A DNA stretch of 26,364 nt from positions 1 through 26,364 of the forward strand of contig JASGCH010000001.1 in assembly GCA_030054245.1 (NCBI GenBank). The letters are read 5' to 3'. Under the pieces are notes generated by a model. The model worked only from the letters and a program-made list of their open reading frames with translations, was not told where the DNA came from and did not search any database. The position numbers and the translations under genes were made by a program. Numbering within the stretch: position 1 is the first letter of the stretch; each line of letters begins with the position of its first letter. Below are positions 15,780 through 23,520 of the stretch, one piece after another. Source of the DNA: Gammaproteobacteria bacterium. GTDB taxonomy: Bacteria; Pseudomonadota; Gammaproteobacteria; Burkholderiales; Burkholderiaceae_C.

Positions 15780-16949
15780 TTAAAAGCTATAGCGATACAC
15801 CCGGGTATTTCTTGCTACAAAGCCCATACCTTGGTATAATTTGTGGGCTATTTCCCGGTCCGGTCTGGAGGTTAAATCTACATCCACTGCCCCCCATTCT
15901 TTAGACAGTTCCAAGGCTTTTGAGACTAATTTCTTGCTTATACCAAAACCACGCATTGTCTGATCAACCACCACATCGTTGATATGCGTGCGCAAAGCCG
16001 TTAGGTTAGCGTGTTGAATCAAGTTCAGCATTCCGACAATTTCCCCTTGATAGCGTGCCACTATTAAAGTTACATTCGAATTGCCTAGAAGCGTCTTTAT
16101 GTAGCCCAAGCTAGGGGGAGGGCGACTCGACAATTGCGGTATCAGGCTTTGGGAAGCCTGCCAAAATTCTTCGGCTTGCTCGGGTTGCACAGCAGATATT
16201 TCAAAGAGATCCGCCCATTTCTGGGTTAATATTTCTAGGTCATCTCTGGTATTAACCCCTCTCCAAGTCACATTTTCTTTAGGCATGCGTAGGCTACGCA
16301 CGGGCCATGCGCGTTCTCGAGCCAAACTGGCTATATCCGTCAAATAGTATTCATTTTGTTGGTTGTGGGGTGTCAGTAGAGGAATGAGTTGTTGCAGACA
16401 GCCCTTCGGTGCACACAAAATACCCGTATTGATGTGGTTGATGGTTTTTTCCTCTGGACTAGCGTCTTTTTCCTCTACGATGGTTTGAATATTGCCCAAG
16501 CGGTCTTCAACCACCCGACCATATCCATAAGACTCGTACACCTCAGCGGTTAAAAACACTAGGCTATTTTCTTGTTGTGATTGCTGTACCAGTTGGCGGC
16601 ACCAAGATAGGTCGATGAGTGGCACATCCCCGTATAACACCAAACAATGGTTTGCCGGATCAAGTTTGGCTAAACTAGCCCGCACCGCGTCTCCAGTGCC
16701 TCGGGGTACGGGTTGCTCAACAAATTGAATAGGCTCAAACTCCTCCAGCGAGGAACGCACTTGTTGTTGCTCAAAACCCACCACCACCAACAAGTTTGCA
16801 GGGTGTAATTTTTGGGCAGTTCGGATGACATGATGAAGTAACGGTATTCCCGAAAGCTCGTATAAGACTTTAGGTAAACTCGGCTCCCCTGCTTTTTGCA
16901 TACGCTTGCCTTGTCCAGCCGCTAAGATCACAATATCTAAGCCATTCAT
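15780..16949 (-). CDS. GlmU-type nucleotidyltransferase fused to a GNAT acetyltransferase
   Basis: Residues 1-about 240 are a sugar-1-phosphate nucleotidyltransferase like the N-terminal half of GlmU (UTP + GlcNAc-1-P to UDP-GlcNAc). LAAGQGKRM at 9-17 is the nucleotide-binding loop, followed by LPKVL, and later LVLYGDVPL and HINTGIL. In GlmU the second half is a left-handed beta-helix acetyltransferase. Here residues of about 250-389 are instead a GNAT fold: VVVDQTMRGFGISKKL with the acetyl-CoA loop RGFGIS at 333-338, and the closing LYQGMGFVARNTRVYR. Acetyl transfer could still be the second activity, but the fold differs. AGGGGGAG precedes the ATG, 9 bp after the MBL gene stop, so the two form an operon. 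Whether it replaces GlmU or acts in another sugar pathway is unknown. Confidence 0.85.
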   Translation of the reverse strand: MNGLDIVILAAGQGKRMQKAGEPSLPKVLYELSGIPLLHHVIRTAQKLHPANLLVVVGFEQQQVRSSLEEFEPIQFVEQPVPRGTGDAVRASLAKLDPANHCLVLYGDVPLIDLSWCRQLVQQSQQENSLVFLTAEVYESYGYGRVVEDRLGNIQTIVEEKDASPEEKTINHINTGILCAPKGCLQQLIPLLTPHNQQNEYYLTDIASLARERAWPVRSLRMPKENVTWRGVNTRDDLEILTQKWADLFEISAVQPEQAEEFWQASQSLIPQLSSRPPPSLGYIKTLLGNSNVTLIVARYQGEIVGMLNLIQHANLTALRTHINDVVVDQTMRGFGISKKLVSKALELSKEWGAVDVDLTSRPDREIAHKLYQGMGFVARNTRVYRYSF

Positions 16950-16958
16950 ATACTCCCC

Positions 16959-17945
16959 CTACCCCTGCATTTGTTGCCACATTTGCAAATCCCGTTCAGC
17001 CGTCCAGATTCTGGGGTGCTTAATGCCACTTGCTTCATCATAAGCCCGACTGACATCAAAAGGCAAACAATGTTCATACAAAAAAACCTTAGCAAACACT
17101 GGGTCCATTTGTTGTCTGGTAAGTTCCATCGCTTGTTTAAGATTGAGTTGTTGTTGGACGGCTTGTTGGGCACTTTGCCACAAAATCTCAATCCACCTTT
17201 TGGTAAAATCTAGTCCTCGATTGACTTCTACAGACCCGCTTAATGCCGTACCTCGCCCTGGCACCAAGTGTTCCGGGGACAATAATCGCAATTGCTCTAA
17301 AGTATGGGGCCATTCTGCCAATTGGGCATCCCCAGTATAAACACCGGCGTCGCACTCTACCAAATCCCCACTAAACAATACCCTTTCACTTTCCAGCCAA
17401 ACAATCGTATCACCACGCGTATGGCCAGCCCCTGGGTGCCAAATTTCTACCGTGATACCCCCTAAATCCACACGCAGGGCGCTATCTCTGCCAACCGCTT
17501 TGGCACTGCCGCCAATAACCAAGGTTGGATAAGTCAAGCCTGGGATACTATCCACCCCACGAAACAACCTAGGAAACCTCTCAATTTCACTGCGCATATC
17601 TTGTGCGCCGCGTTCTTGAATCATTTCCCAAGTGGGGTAACTGGCAATAATCTCCGACAAGCCTTCGGCAACAAATCCTTGAGCACCCAATACCCGCACC
17701 GCATGGTAATGCGATAAAACAATATACTTAATCGGCAAATCACTAATTTGGCGAATTTCTTGGATCAGCTTTTGGGCCATCTCTGGAGTCGCAGTACAGT
17801 CGCAAACCAAAATAGCCTTTTGACCTATAATGACCCCTGAATTAGGGTCACCTTCGGCGATATAAGCCCAACAATGGGGGCTCATCTGAACAAGTTTAAT
17901 ATTTTGTTCACCCCAATCCGCTTGACTGGCAAATGTTTTATTCAT
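16959..17945 (-). CDS. MBL-fold hydrolase-like protein with altered metal site
   Basis: Metallo-beta-lactamase fold of 328 residues. The normal HxHxDH motif reads H79-Y-H81-A-V83-R84, so two metal ligands are lost. His175 in GAGHTRGD and Asp194 in FSGDLVE remain, while the last His is replaced in VPGRGTAL. I recall the HYHAVR variant as shared by a betaproteobacterial family, so it is probably a real subgroup rather than decay. It may bind one metal or none. The C-terminal helical part ends LPFDVSRAYDEASG, then RIWTAERD. It leads a two-gene operon with the nucleotidyltransferase fusion. The function is not known. Confidence 0.85.
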   Translation of the reverse strand: MNKTFASQADWGEQNIKLVQMSPHCWAYIAEGDPNSGVIIGQKAILVCDCTATPEMAQKLIQEIRQISDLPIKYIVLSHYHAVRVLGAQGFVAEGLSEIIASYPTWEMIQERGAQDMRSEIERFPRLFRGVDSIPGLTYPTLVIGGSAKAVGRDSALRVDLGGITVEIWHPGAGHTRGDTIVWLESERVLFSGDLVECDAGVYTGDAQLAEWPHTLEQLRLLSPEHLVPGRGTALSGSVEVNRGLDFTKRWIEILWQSAQQAVQQQLNLKQAMELTRQQMDPVFAKVFLYEHCLPFDVSRAYDEASGIKHPRIWTAERDLQMWQQMQG

Positions 17946-17970
17946 AAAAGTCCTAACTACAATGATCCAT

Positions 17971-18009
17971 AAAAGACGGTTGCACCATCGGCTGGTGCAA
18001 CCGTCTTTT
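17971..18009. terminator. Bidirectional terminator-like hairpin made of two MITE ends
   Basis: AAAAGACGGTTGCACCA (17971-17987) pairs perfectly with 17993-18009 across the 5-nt loop TCGGC. Both strands end in TTTT after the stem, so it reads as an intrinsic terminator both ways, between typA and the MBL gene. The arms are the MITE terminal repeats with one change (ACTG to ACGG). The rest of 17946-18158 holds no supported gene. Confidence 0.65.
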
Positions 18010-18158
18010 CATTATATCCTAAAAACTGTTGCTTCCTGCACACTTCACTCACCATGTCTGCAAACCACCTTCTCCTATAGGCTAAACCCGCCCTAAGGCA
18101 GTGATTGGTAGCCGGCCGCCATGCCACAACGCTGATAACCCCAGCATACTCCTTCGAT

Positions 18159-19985
18159 TTAGCTGTCTCTTGAGGCTTTTTTTCTCTCATGCCCTTTTAA
18201 ATGTTTTTTGCGTAGCCGAATATGTTTAGGTGTCATCTCGACCAATTCGTCGTCTTCAATAAATGCCACCGCAAACTCTATACTTAGATCTAATGGAGGA
18301 GTAATTTTGATAGCATCCTCTTTCCCACTGACCCGAAAATTGGTCAATTGTTTGGTGCGTGTGGCGTTAACTACCAAATCATTGTCTCGACTATGAATGC
18401 CCACAATCATGCCTTCATACACCCGATCACCATGGGTGACAAACATCCGTCCTCTATCATCTAGTTTACCTAAAGCGTAATTGACCACCACCCCCTCATC
18501 CATGCTGATAAGTACACCGTTTTTGCGACTAGGAAGCTCGCCTTTGTAGGGGGCGTATCCATGAAAAATACTGCTACTTAAACCAGTGCCCCGTGTAATA
18601 TTCATAAATTCGGTGTGAAATCCGATCAGTCCTCGTGCGGGAATTAGATATTCTAGGCGCACTCGGCCGATAGTATCCACTTGCATATTCGCCAATTCTC
18701 CCTTCCTTTCGCCTAAAATTTGCATGAGCGTACCTTGGCTTTGTTCCTCAATGTCTATAACCAGCAACTCTATGGGTTCATACATTCCATCAGCGCGCGG
18801 TTGTAAGACTACGCGTGGTTTAGAGACCGCTAGCTCGTAACCTTCTCGACGCATATTCTCCATCAGTATGGTGAGGTGTAATTCTCCTCTCCCAGACACC
18901 TCGAATACCCCGTCCTCCTCGGTTATATGCATTCTTAACGCCACATTGGTTTGTAGTTCTTTCTCTAAGCGATCGCGCAGATGACGGCTGGTCACAAATT
19001 TACCATCCTTACCTGCGTACGGAGAATTATTCACACAAAAGTGCATACTTAAAGTAGGAGGATCGACCTGCAAATTGGGCAAGGGTCTTGGATCGTCTAT
19101 ATCCGTAATGGTTGCCCCTATGGAAATTTCTTCCAAGCCACTGAGCAATACTATTTCTCCCGGACCAGCTTCTTCTATAGAGACTCTTTCTATACCCTGA
19201 AAATGCCAAATTTGACCGATTTTTCCATTATTGGCCACTCCACCCACACCGTGCACCACAGACACCAGACTGTTGGTTTTGACAATCCCTTGGCTGACTC
19301 GACCGATGGCAATGCGTCCGACATAGCTAGAGTAATCTAAGGAACTGATCTGCAATTGTAAAGGCGCGTGTTCATCACCTTGAAATGTACTAGCATGCCC
19401 CACAATCGTGGCAAATAATGGATCTAAATCAGTACCCCACGCTTCACCATCTGTACCTCTTTCTAAGGAAGCCCAGCCATTAAGACCTGACGCATAGACG
19501 ATAGGGAAATCTAATTGTTCCACCGTTGCCTGTAAATTATCAAACAAGTCAAATACCTCATTGATCACTTGATCAATGCGCACCCCTAATCTATCCACCT
19601 TATTAATCACGACGATCGGTTTAAGACCTAAAGCCAAAGCTTTTTGTGTGACAAAGCGTGTTTGGGGCATAGGTCCCTCCACCGCGTCTATCAACAGCAG
19701 TACTCCGTCCACCATCGACAAAGCTCGTTCAACTTCACCACCAAAGTCAGCGTGTCCTGGAGTGTCTACAATATTTATCCTAATCTCGTTCCAGTCCACG
19801 GCACAATTTTTGGCTAAGATGGTAATTCCGCGTTCTTTTTCCAAAGGATTACTATCCATAATGCGTTCTTGTGACGCTTGATTCTTGCGTAGGGCTCCGC
19901 TTTGTTTCAGCAGTTGATCGACTAAAGTGGTTTTACCATGATCGACATGGGCTATGATGGCTATATTTAATATTTTATTGGACAT
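18159..19985 (-). CDS. typA: Translational GTPase TypA/BipA
   Basis: Ribosome-associated GTPase related to EF-G, needed for 50S assembly and growth under cold or stress. The start at 19985 (MSNKILNIAIIAHVDHGKTT) fits the family; the ATG at 20006 would add seven residues. G1 is AHVDHGKTT (residues 12-20), G2 includes ERGITI, G3 is DTPGHADFGGEVERAL, and G4 is VINKVDR. The elongation-factor domains follow, and the C-terminal end is RKKHLKGHERKKASRDS. The 608 residues match the usual length (E. coli 607). It normally follows truB directly, but here about 2 kb of inserted DNA separates them, so it needs its own promoter. Confidence 0.97.
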   Translation of the reverse strand: MSNKILNIAIIAHVDHGKTTLVDQLLKQSGALRKNQASQERIMDSNPLEKERGITILAKNCAVDWNEIRINIVDTPGHADFGGEVERALSMVDGVLLLIDAVEGPMPQTRFVTQKALALGLKPIVVINKVDRLGVRIDQVINEVFDLFDNLQATVEQLDFPIVYASGLNGWASLERGTDGEAWGTDLDPLFATIVGHASTFQGDEHAPLQLQISSLDYSSYVGRIAIGRVSQGIVKTNSLVSVVHGVGGVANNGKIGQIWHFQGIERVSIEEAGPGEIVLLSGLEEISIGATITDIDDPRPLPNLQVDPPTLSMHFCVNNSPYAGKDGKFVTSRHLRDRLEKELQTNVALRMHITEEDGVFEVSGRGELHLTILMENMRREGYELAVSKPRVVLQPRADGMYEPIELLVIDIEEQSQGTLMQILGERKGELANMQVDTIGRVRLEYLIPARGLIGFHTEFMNITRGTGLSSSIFHGYAPYKGELPSRKNGVLISMDEGVVVNYALGKLDDRGRMFVTHGDRVYEGMIVGIHSRDNDLVVNATRTKQLTNFRVSGKEDAIKITPPLDLSIEFAVAFIEDDELVEMTPKHIRLRKKHLKGHERKKASRDS

Positions 19986-20102
19986 AGAAAAAGATTGATT
20001 GAACAAGCTCGAAAAATGTTGATTACCATTATTTTCCGATGGTTATTGGGTTTTCAGGGTGTCTGATAACATCCTTCTGTAGCTCATTCCCATAATGAGG
20101 AT

Positions 20103-20210
20103 TTGGCACCGACGGCTCACCGAGCGGCGTAGCCGTCGGTGCCAAGGTCTCTTTATATGCGAGAATAGCGAGCCTAGGTGTAACCGCGGCGTAGCCGATG
20201 GTGCAACAGT
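20103..20210. mobile_element. Collapsed MITE ends
   Basis: Bases 20103-20117 and 20131-20145 are perfect 15-bp arms (TTGGCACCGACGGCT) around a 13-nt loop, the remains of two element ends joined. A further right end follows, closing GATGGTGCAACAGT at 20210, where the next copy is inserted. Confidence 0.6.
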
Positions 20211-20438
20211 AAGACTGTTGCACAACTGGTTACACTGCCCAATTACTGCGTTATGTATGTGCCTCAGTTCGTTGCGCTATCTATTGCGCTTCCGCTTCCA
20301 GTCTCGCATATACTCAATATGCGAGACTGGAAGCGCCACCAGCTCATTTACATCCGAGTAAATTCCGTTGGTTGCGTTCGCTCCAGCCTTGTAATTATAC
20401 AGCTCACCGAGCGGCGTAGCCGATGGTACAACAGTCTT
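20211..20438 (-). mobile_element. Full-length MITE, copy F, nested, with ACAGT duplication
   Basis: Ends AAGACTGTTGCACAAC and GGTACAACAGTCTT. It is flanked by ACAGT at 20206-20210 and 20439-20443, inside an older element's right end. The body is inverted relative to A, B and D. The hairpin at 20294-20334 has the arm GCTTCCAGTCTCGCATAT and loop ACTCA; it differs from copy A at one arm position, with the paired change in the other arm. Confidence 0.9.
20294..20334. repeat. Perfect 18-bp-stem hairpin, copy F variant
   Basis: Arms 20294-20311 and 20317-20334 pair exactly. This is the third stem variant in the window. Confidence 0.9.
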
Positions 20439-20443
20439 ACAGT

Positions 20444-20500
20444 CTTAACGCAGTAATTTTACAGTGTAACCGACGGCAAAGCCCTAGGTGAAACAGTCTT
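20444..20500 (+). mobile_element. Truncated MITE right part
   Basis: AACGCAGTAATTTTACAGTG, then GTAACCGACGG, ending GGTGAAACAGTCTT, matches the right third of the family. It directly follows the target duplication of copy F. Confidence 0.6.
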
Positions 20501-20574
20501 ATTTTAGTTACGGAAACAAGCCATCGACAGAGGAACTGGGGGCTAACATGGGAAACCAAGATCAAGGTATCCGC

Positions 20575-21702
20575 TCATTTAAGCATCAGTTCGAAGGATT
20601 TGATGCCGCTGAGGGTCCTAGGCTGGCGGCCCGGATGCAATGTTCCGCTGACCTTTACAAAAGCCCCGTCCTTCATGTGAGCTTTGTCAGCCTGCTCGTA
20701 TTGCTCGGCGGTTAGAGTGGTGCGCGCCCGCACCAACTCGTCACCATCTGCCATGAGCAATCGGAGAATCACATCACCCACACGCCTGCCATCCTGTCCG
20801 ATGACACCCTCCAGCTGTTCAACCGTAGCCAGGAAGACATCCTCAAGGTCTTTCTCCTCTGGGCGAAGCGCACGGCGCACTTCTTCAATGCGGTGGAAAT
20901 AATCATGCTGAATGCGGATCATCGATACCCGCCCCTCGTTCGCTGGTTTGGGAATCGCCGATGCCCAAGTGATGCCAATCTCGACCGAGTTCTTGAGCGT
21001 TGAGTCCTCAAAACGCGCGAGTGCCTCACACAGATTCGAAGACACGACCGGGTTTTGGCCATTCTTAGTGGCTTCGACAAAGGTGTCCAAAGCATCGGTT
21101 TCGATCGCCGTAACGAGTTCTCCCAAGGCTTTGCGTAAGGTGACTATCGTGCGCCGGCCGAAAGGTGCATCAAACCATGTAGCCTGCACACCCAAACCCT
21201 GCACGGGGCATGACACATTCAGCACGAAGCTCCCATGCTGGGTGTGCCGAAACTTAGCAGTTTCGAGAAACTGCTGGGACTCTGCCCGGTTTAGTCGCGG
21301 ATAATGCGCCTGCGGCTTCAAAACGGTGCAGGCAGATGCCAGCAACAGTTGTTGGGCGCCGGTTATCATCGAGCCAACGAACACGAGGGGTAGCGACCTC
21401 TCATCAAGTCGCGGTGTCGTCACGCGAAAAGCAATGGCATCATCCCCTACTTCCAGAAGATTTTTGATGACCGCCTGTGCGCTTCGACCTTCCATCACGG
21501 CGAGTTTGTCCACGACCAACATGACGGCTTCGGAGTAATCTGGCGCTGTCGTGTCCATCGGAAACACCAATTGCCGCCCCTTGAAGTGAGGGTTGGTCAT
21601 CACATAAAGCCGGTCTTGAACAGCTTCCGTCAACAAAACCCAACCTTGATCCTTGGCATAATCGCGCAGGTCGGTCGGGGGAATGAACGGTTCAAGATTC
21701 AT
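20575..21702 (-). CDS. Uncharacterised 375-residue partner of the DUF4365 gene
   Basis: I do not recognise a named family. The ATG at 21702 overlaps the DUF4365 stop as ATGA, so MNLEPFIPPTDLRDYA is the start, not the upstream ATG at 21732. No membrane segment or signal peptide is seen, so it is probably cytoplasmic. The N-terminal part includes QDRLYVMTNPHFKGRQLVFP, then a mixed alpha/beta region. A Glu/Arg-rich helix lies in the middle (HRIEEVRRALRPEEKDLEDV). The last 60 residues (GAFVKVSGTL, GRQPRTLSGIKSFELM) look like a small beta-barrel that could bind nucleic acid, which is only a guess. Base composition is clearly more GC-rich than in truB and typA around it, which points to transfer. 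A DUF4365 neighbour suggests a defence role. Confidence 0.75.
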   Translation of the reverse strand: MNLEPFIPPTDLRDYAKDQGWVLLTEAVQDRLYVMTNPHFKGRQLVFPMDTTAPDYSEAVMLVVDKLAVMEGRSAQAVIKNLLEVGDDAIAFRVTTPRLDERSLPLVFVGSMITGAQQLLLASACTVLKPQAHYPRLNRAESQQFLETAKFRHTQHGSFVLNVSCPVQGLGVQATWFDAPFGRRTIVTLRKALGELVTAIETDALDTFVEATKNGQNPVVSSNLCEALARFEDSTLKNSVEIGITWASAIPKPANEGRVSMIRIQHDYFHRIEEVRRALRPEEKDLEDVFLATVEQLEGVIGQDGRRVGDVILRLLMADGDELVRARTTLTAEQYEQADKAHMKDGAFVKVSGTLHPGRQPRTLSGIKSFELMLK

Positions 21703-21962
21703 ACAGCAGAAGGATAACAAGGATAATCGCAACGAGAAAGCCGGCTAGCTATCTCAGTGAGAGCCTCTGGGGTGAATCTCTGCACCTTCGGCAGATACAC
21801 AGTCACACCACTGCTATTGCCAGTAGCGGGAGCCCGGCGCAGGCTCTGCCAATAGGCGCACTTGCGAAGCACCAATTCATCCTCTGAATGCGTTAACCAC
21901 TTCTGCGCGTCCGCTGGAAGAAACAGCACCACGAGGATGCGCGGTACGCTAACTTTAGCCAT
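21699..21962 (-). pseudogene. DUF4365-domain protein, C-terminal fragment
   Basis: The 87 residues resemble the end of DUF4365 proteins: VPRILVVLFLP, then a WLTHSEDELVLRKCAYWQSL stretch and GVTVYLPKVQRFTPEAL. DUF4365 proteins are nuclease-like and are often found in defence regions; whole ones are clearly longer and carry the proposed active site in the missing N-terminal part. Upstream the frame runs 15 or so unrelated codons to the truB stop 47 bp away, so the 5' part was lost when the segment landed here. The short ATG frame may still be translated and coupled to its partner by the ATGA overlap. Confidence 0.7.
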
Positions 21963-22009
21963 CTCACATCGGGGTCTGCCCCTTGTCGTTTTGTTACAAC
22001 TATCTTCAT

Positions 22010-22915
22010 TCAGATAGAGGCAGACTCAGTTTGCGGCAATAACCTCTTTGGACACAAGCAACCAGCCTCGATGGCCCCTAAACCAACAAAACGCCCTTCA
22101 TGGTACACCGATATTTGGGAGCAGTTGGTGTCCTCTACCATAAACTTTTTACCTTGTAAAAAACTTTGAAGTTGCTCGTTATTTAATTGCCAACGCGGTA
22201 ACTGCTTGAATAGGCTATCCAAAGGCAATATACAAGCTCGACGCTCTTCTTCCGTTAGTTTCTGTAAATTCTCAAAGCTAACGGCTTGATCTATTTGAAA
22301 AGGGCCGCATTGTACTCGCCTTAAGGAGGCTAAATAGCCATAGGTACCCAGAAATTGGGCCATATCTTCGGCTAAGGTACGAATATAAGTACCTTTACTA
22401 CATTGAACACTAACAACCAGTCTGCGCCCTAATGAAGATGGAGTGATTTCGGCAAGTTCTAATTGCAAGATTTCGATTTTACGCGGGGTTCTTTCAACAG
22501 TCTCTCCTCTTCTTGCATAAACATACAATGGTAACCCATTTTTTTTGAGGGCACTATACATAGGAGGTGTTTGCCAAATCGTTCCCAAAAATTTCAGCTT
22601 TAACTCATCCATTTTACTAGGGTGAAAATCGACGACCGCTTGGTTGATCATCTCTCCTTCAGCATCCGCGGTAGAAGTTTGATACCCTAACTGTATAACC
22701 GCCTGATAAGTTTTGGTGGCATCTAAGGCCAGTTGGCTATAGCGCGTAGCATACCCCAGAAGTATAGGCAATATCCCCGTGGCCATAGGATCAAGGGTAC
22801 CCGTGTGCCCGGCCTTAGATATCTTCAATAAACTTTTCAGCTGTTGCAATGCTTGATTGCTGGAAATATGTGAACATTTGTCCAACAATAATACGCCAGA
22901 GAAGGATGGATCCAC
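22010..22915 (-). CDS. truB: tRNA pseudouridine-55 synthase TruB
   Basis: Makes pseudouridine 55 in the T-psi-C loop of tRNAs. The catalytic motif HTGTLDPMATG has its aspartate at residue 42. SGVLLLDK near the start and CSKGTYIRTLAEDMA in the middle are also family signatures. The C-terminal region includes a small PUA-like part ending in FVGLGAIEAGCLCPKRLL. The length of 301 residues is normal. It lies 46 bp after rbfA in the infB-rbfA-truB cluster. A small palindrome is in the gap. Confidence 0.96.
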   Translation of the reverse strand: MDPSFSGVLLLDKCSHISSNQALQQLKSLLKISKAGHTGTLDPMATGILPILLGYATRYSQLALDATKTYQAVIQLGYQTSTADAEGEMINQAVVDFHPSKMDELKLKFLGTIWQTPPMYSALKKNGLPLYVYARRGETVERTPRKIEILQLELAEITPSSLGRRLVVSVQCSKGTYIRTLAEDMAQFLGTYGYLASLRRVQCGPFQIDQAVSFENLQKLTEEERRACILPLDSLFKQLPRWQLNNEQLQSFLQGKKFMVEDTNCSQISVYHEGRFVGLGAIEAGCLCPKRLLPQTESASI

Positions 22916-22927
22916 GATTTGATATAG

Positions 22928-22952
22928 TTAAGACTGCTTTACACAGTCTTAA
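22928..22952. repeat. Small palindrome between rbfA and truB
   Basis: TTAAGACTG pairs with CAGTCTTAA around a 7-nt loop. The AAGACTG core equals the outer tip of the MITE ends, so it may be an end-to-end miniature. There is no T-run long enough to call a terminator. It could attenuate or process the transcript. Confidence 0.45.
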
Positions 22953-22961
22953 AGTTAAAGT

Positions 22962-23306
22962 TCAGGTTAATTTTATCGCCTTGTCTATGAGTGCCTGCAT
23001 TGCCCTAGATTTTTCTAGGGTAGCGTCAAATTCAAAATAAAGTCGAGGGATCGTGTGTAATGTGAGTCTTTTGAATAGATGTTTTCTGATGATGTTGCTA
23101 GCCGCATTCAAAACTTTGGTAATAGTTGCCTCGTCACCTTTCAACAATGAAAAATACACTTTGGCAGTAGAATAATCAGGGGCAAGTTTAATATCTTGAA
23201 TAGACACAAACAACAAACGCGGATCTTTTAATTCCAAAACTAAAATTTCTGCAATATCCTTGGCTATTTGCGTAGCCACTATTTCTGAGCGAATTGGTTT
23301 TGGCAT
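22962..23306 (-). CDS. rbfA: Ribosome-binding factor A
   Basis: Late 30S assembly factor that binds helix 1 of 16S rRNA and is needed in the cold. The frame is open from 23408, but the family starts at MPKPIRSEIVATQIAKDIAE, so the ATG at 23306 is chosen; the extra 34 codons run into MITE sequence. KH-type features include the LKDPRLLFVSIQDIKLAPDY core and the later AASNIIRKHLFKRL helix and IPRLYFEFD. The length of 114 residues is near normal. No strong ribosome site is seen. A repeat of about 137 bp separates it from infB. Confidence 0.93.
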   Translation of the reverse strand: MPKPIRSEIVATQIAKDIAEILVLELKDPRLLFVSIQDIKLAPDYSTAKVYFSLLKGDEATITKVLNAASNIIRKHLFKRLTLHTIPRLYFEFDATLEKSRAMQALIDKAIKLT

Positions 23307-23376
23307 GATTATCAACAATTGACAAAAAATAGATAAGTTTACAACCCATTCAGATGTAGCGATAACTAAGGTCCTT

Positions 23377-23513
23377 ACCTCTGTTGCACAAGGGTCATAC
23401 ACTGCCAAATTACAGCGTTATACGACTTAACCCTAGCTGAATATCCTTCCGCTGTTCTGCAAAGCCTAAGCTTGTGGTTGACAAGAGTTTATCCGAATGT
23501 GTGCAACAGTCTT
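23377..23513. mobile_element. Internally deleted MITE, copy G, between infB and rbfA
   Basis: The left end is degenerate (CTGTTGCAC from 23381). The right end is GTGTGCAACAGTCTT. Inside are CACTGCCAAATTAC, AGCGTTATACGAC and CTTCCGCTG as in other copies, without the central hairpin. It ends 7 bp from the infB stop. In related genomes infB and rbfA are usually close together, so this is an insertion in a core operon. Confidence 0.7.
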
Positions 23514-23520
23514 TGTTTAG

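Noticed and set aside
17957..18190. 77-residue minus-strand frame between typA and the MBL gene
   Set aside because: It starts inside the typA 3' end and is partly encoded by the MITE-end hairpin; no family resemblance.
20103..20500. Repeat cluster as a CRISPR array or integron attachment sites
   Set aside because: Spacing and orientation are irregular, units are inverted-repeat elements with target duplications, and no cas or integrase gene is near.
23307..23408. 34-residue N-terminal extension of RbfA
   Set aside because: The family begins at MPKPIRSE and the extension reads partly into a MITE.
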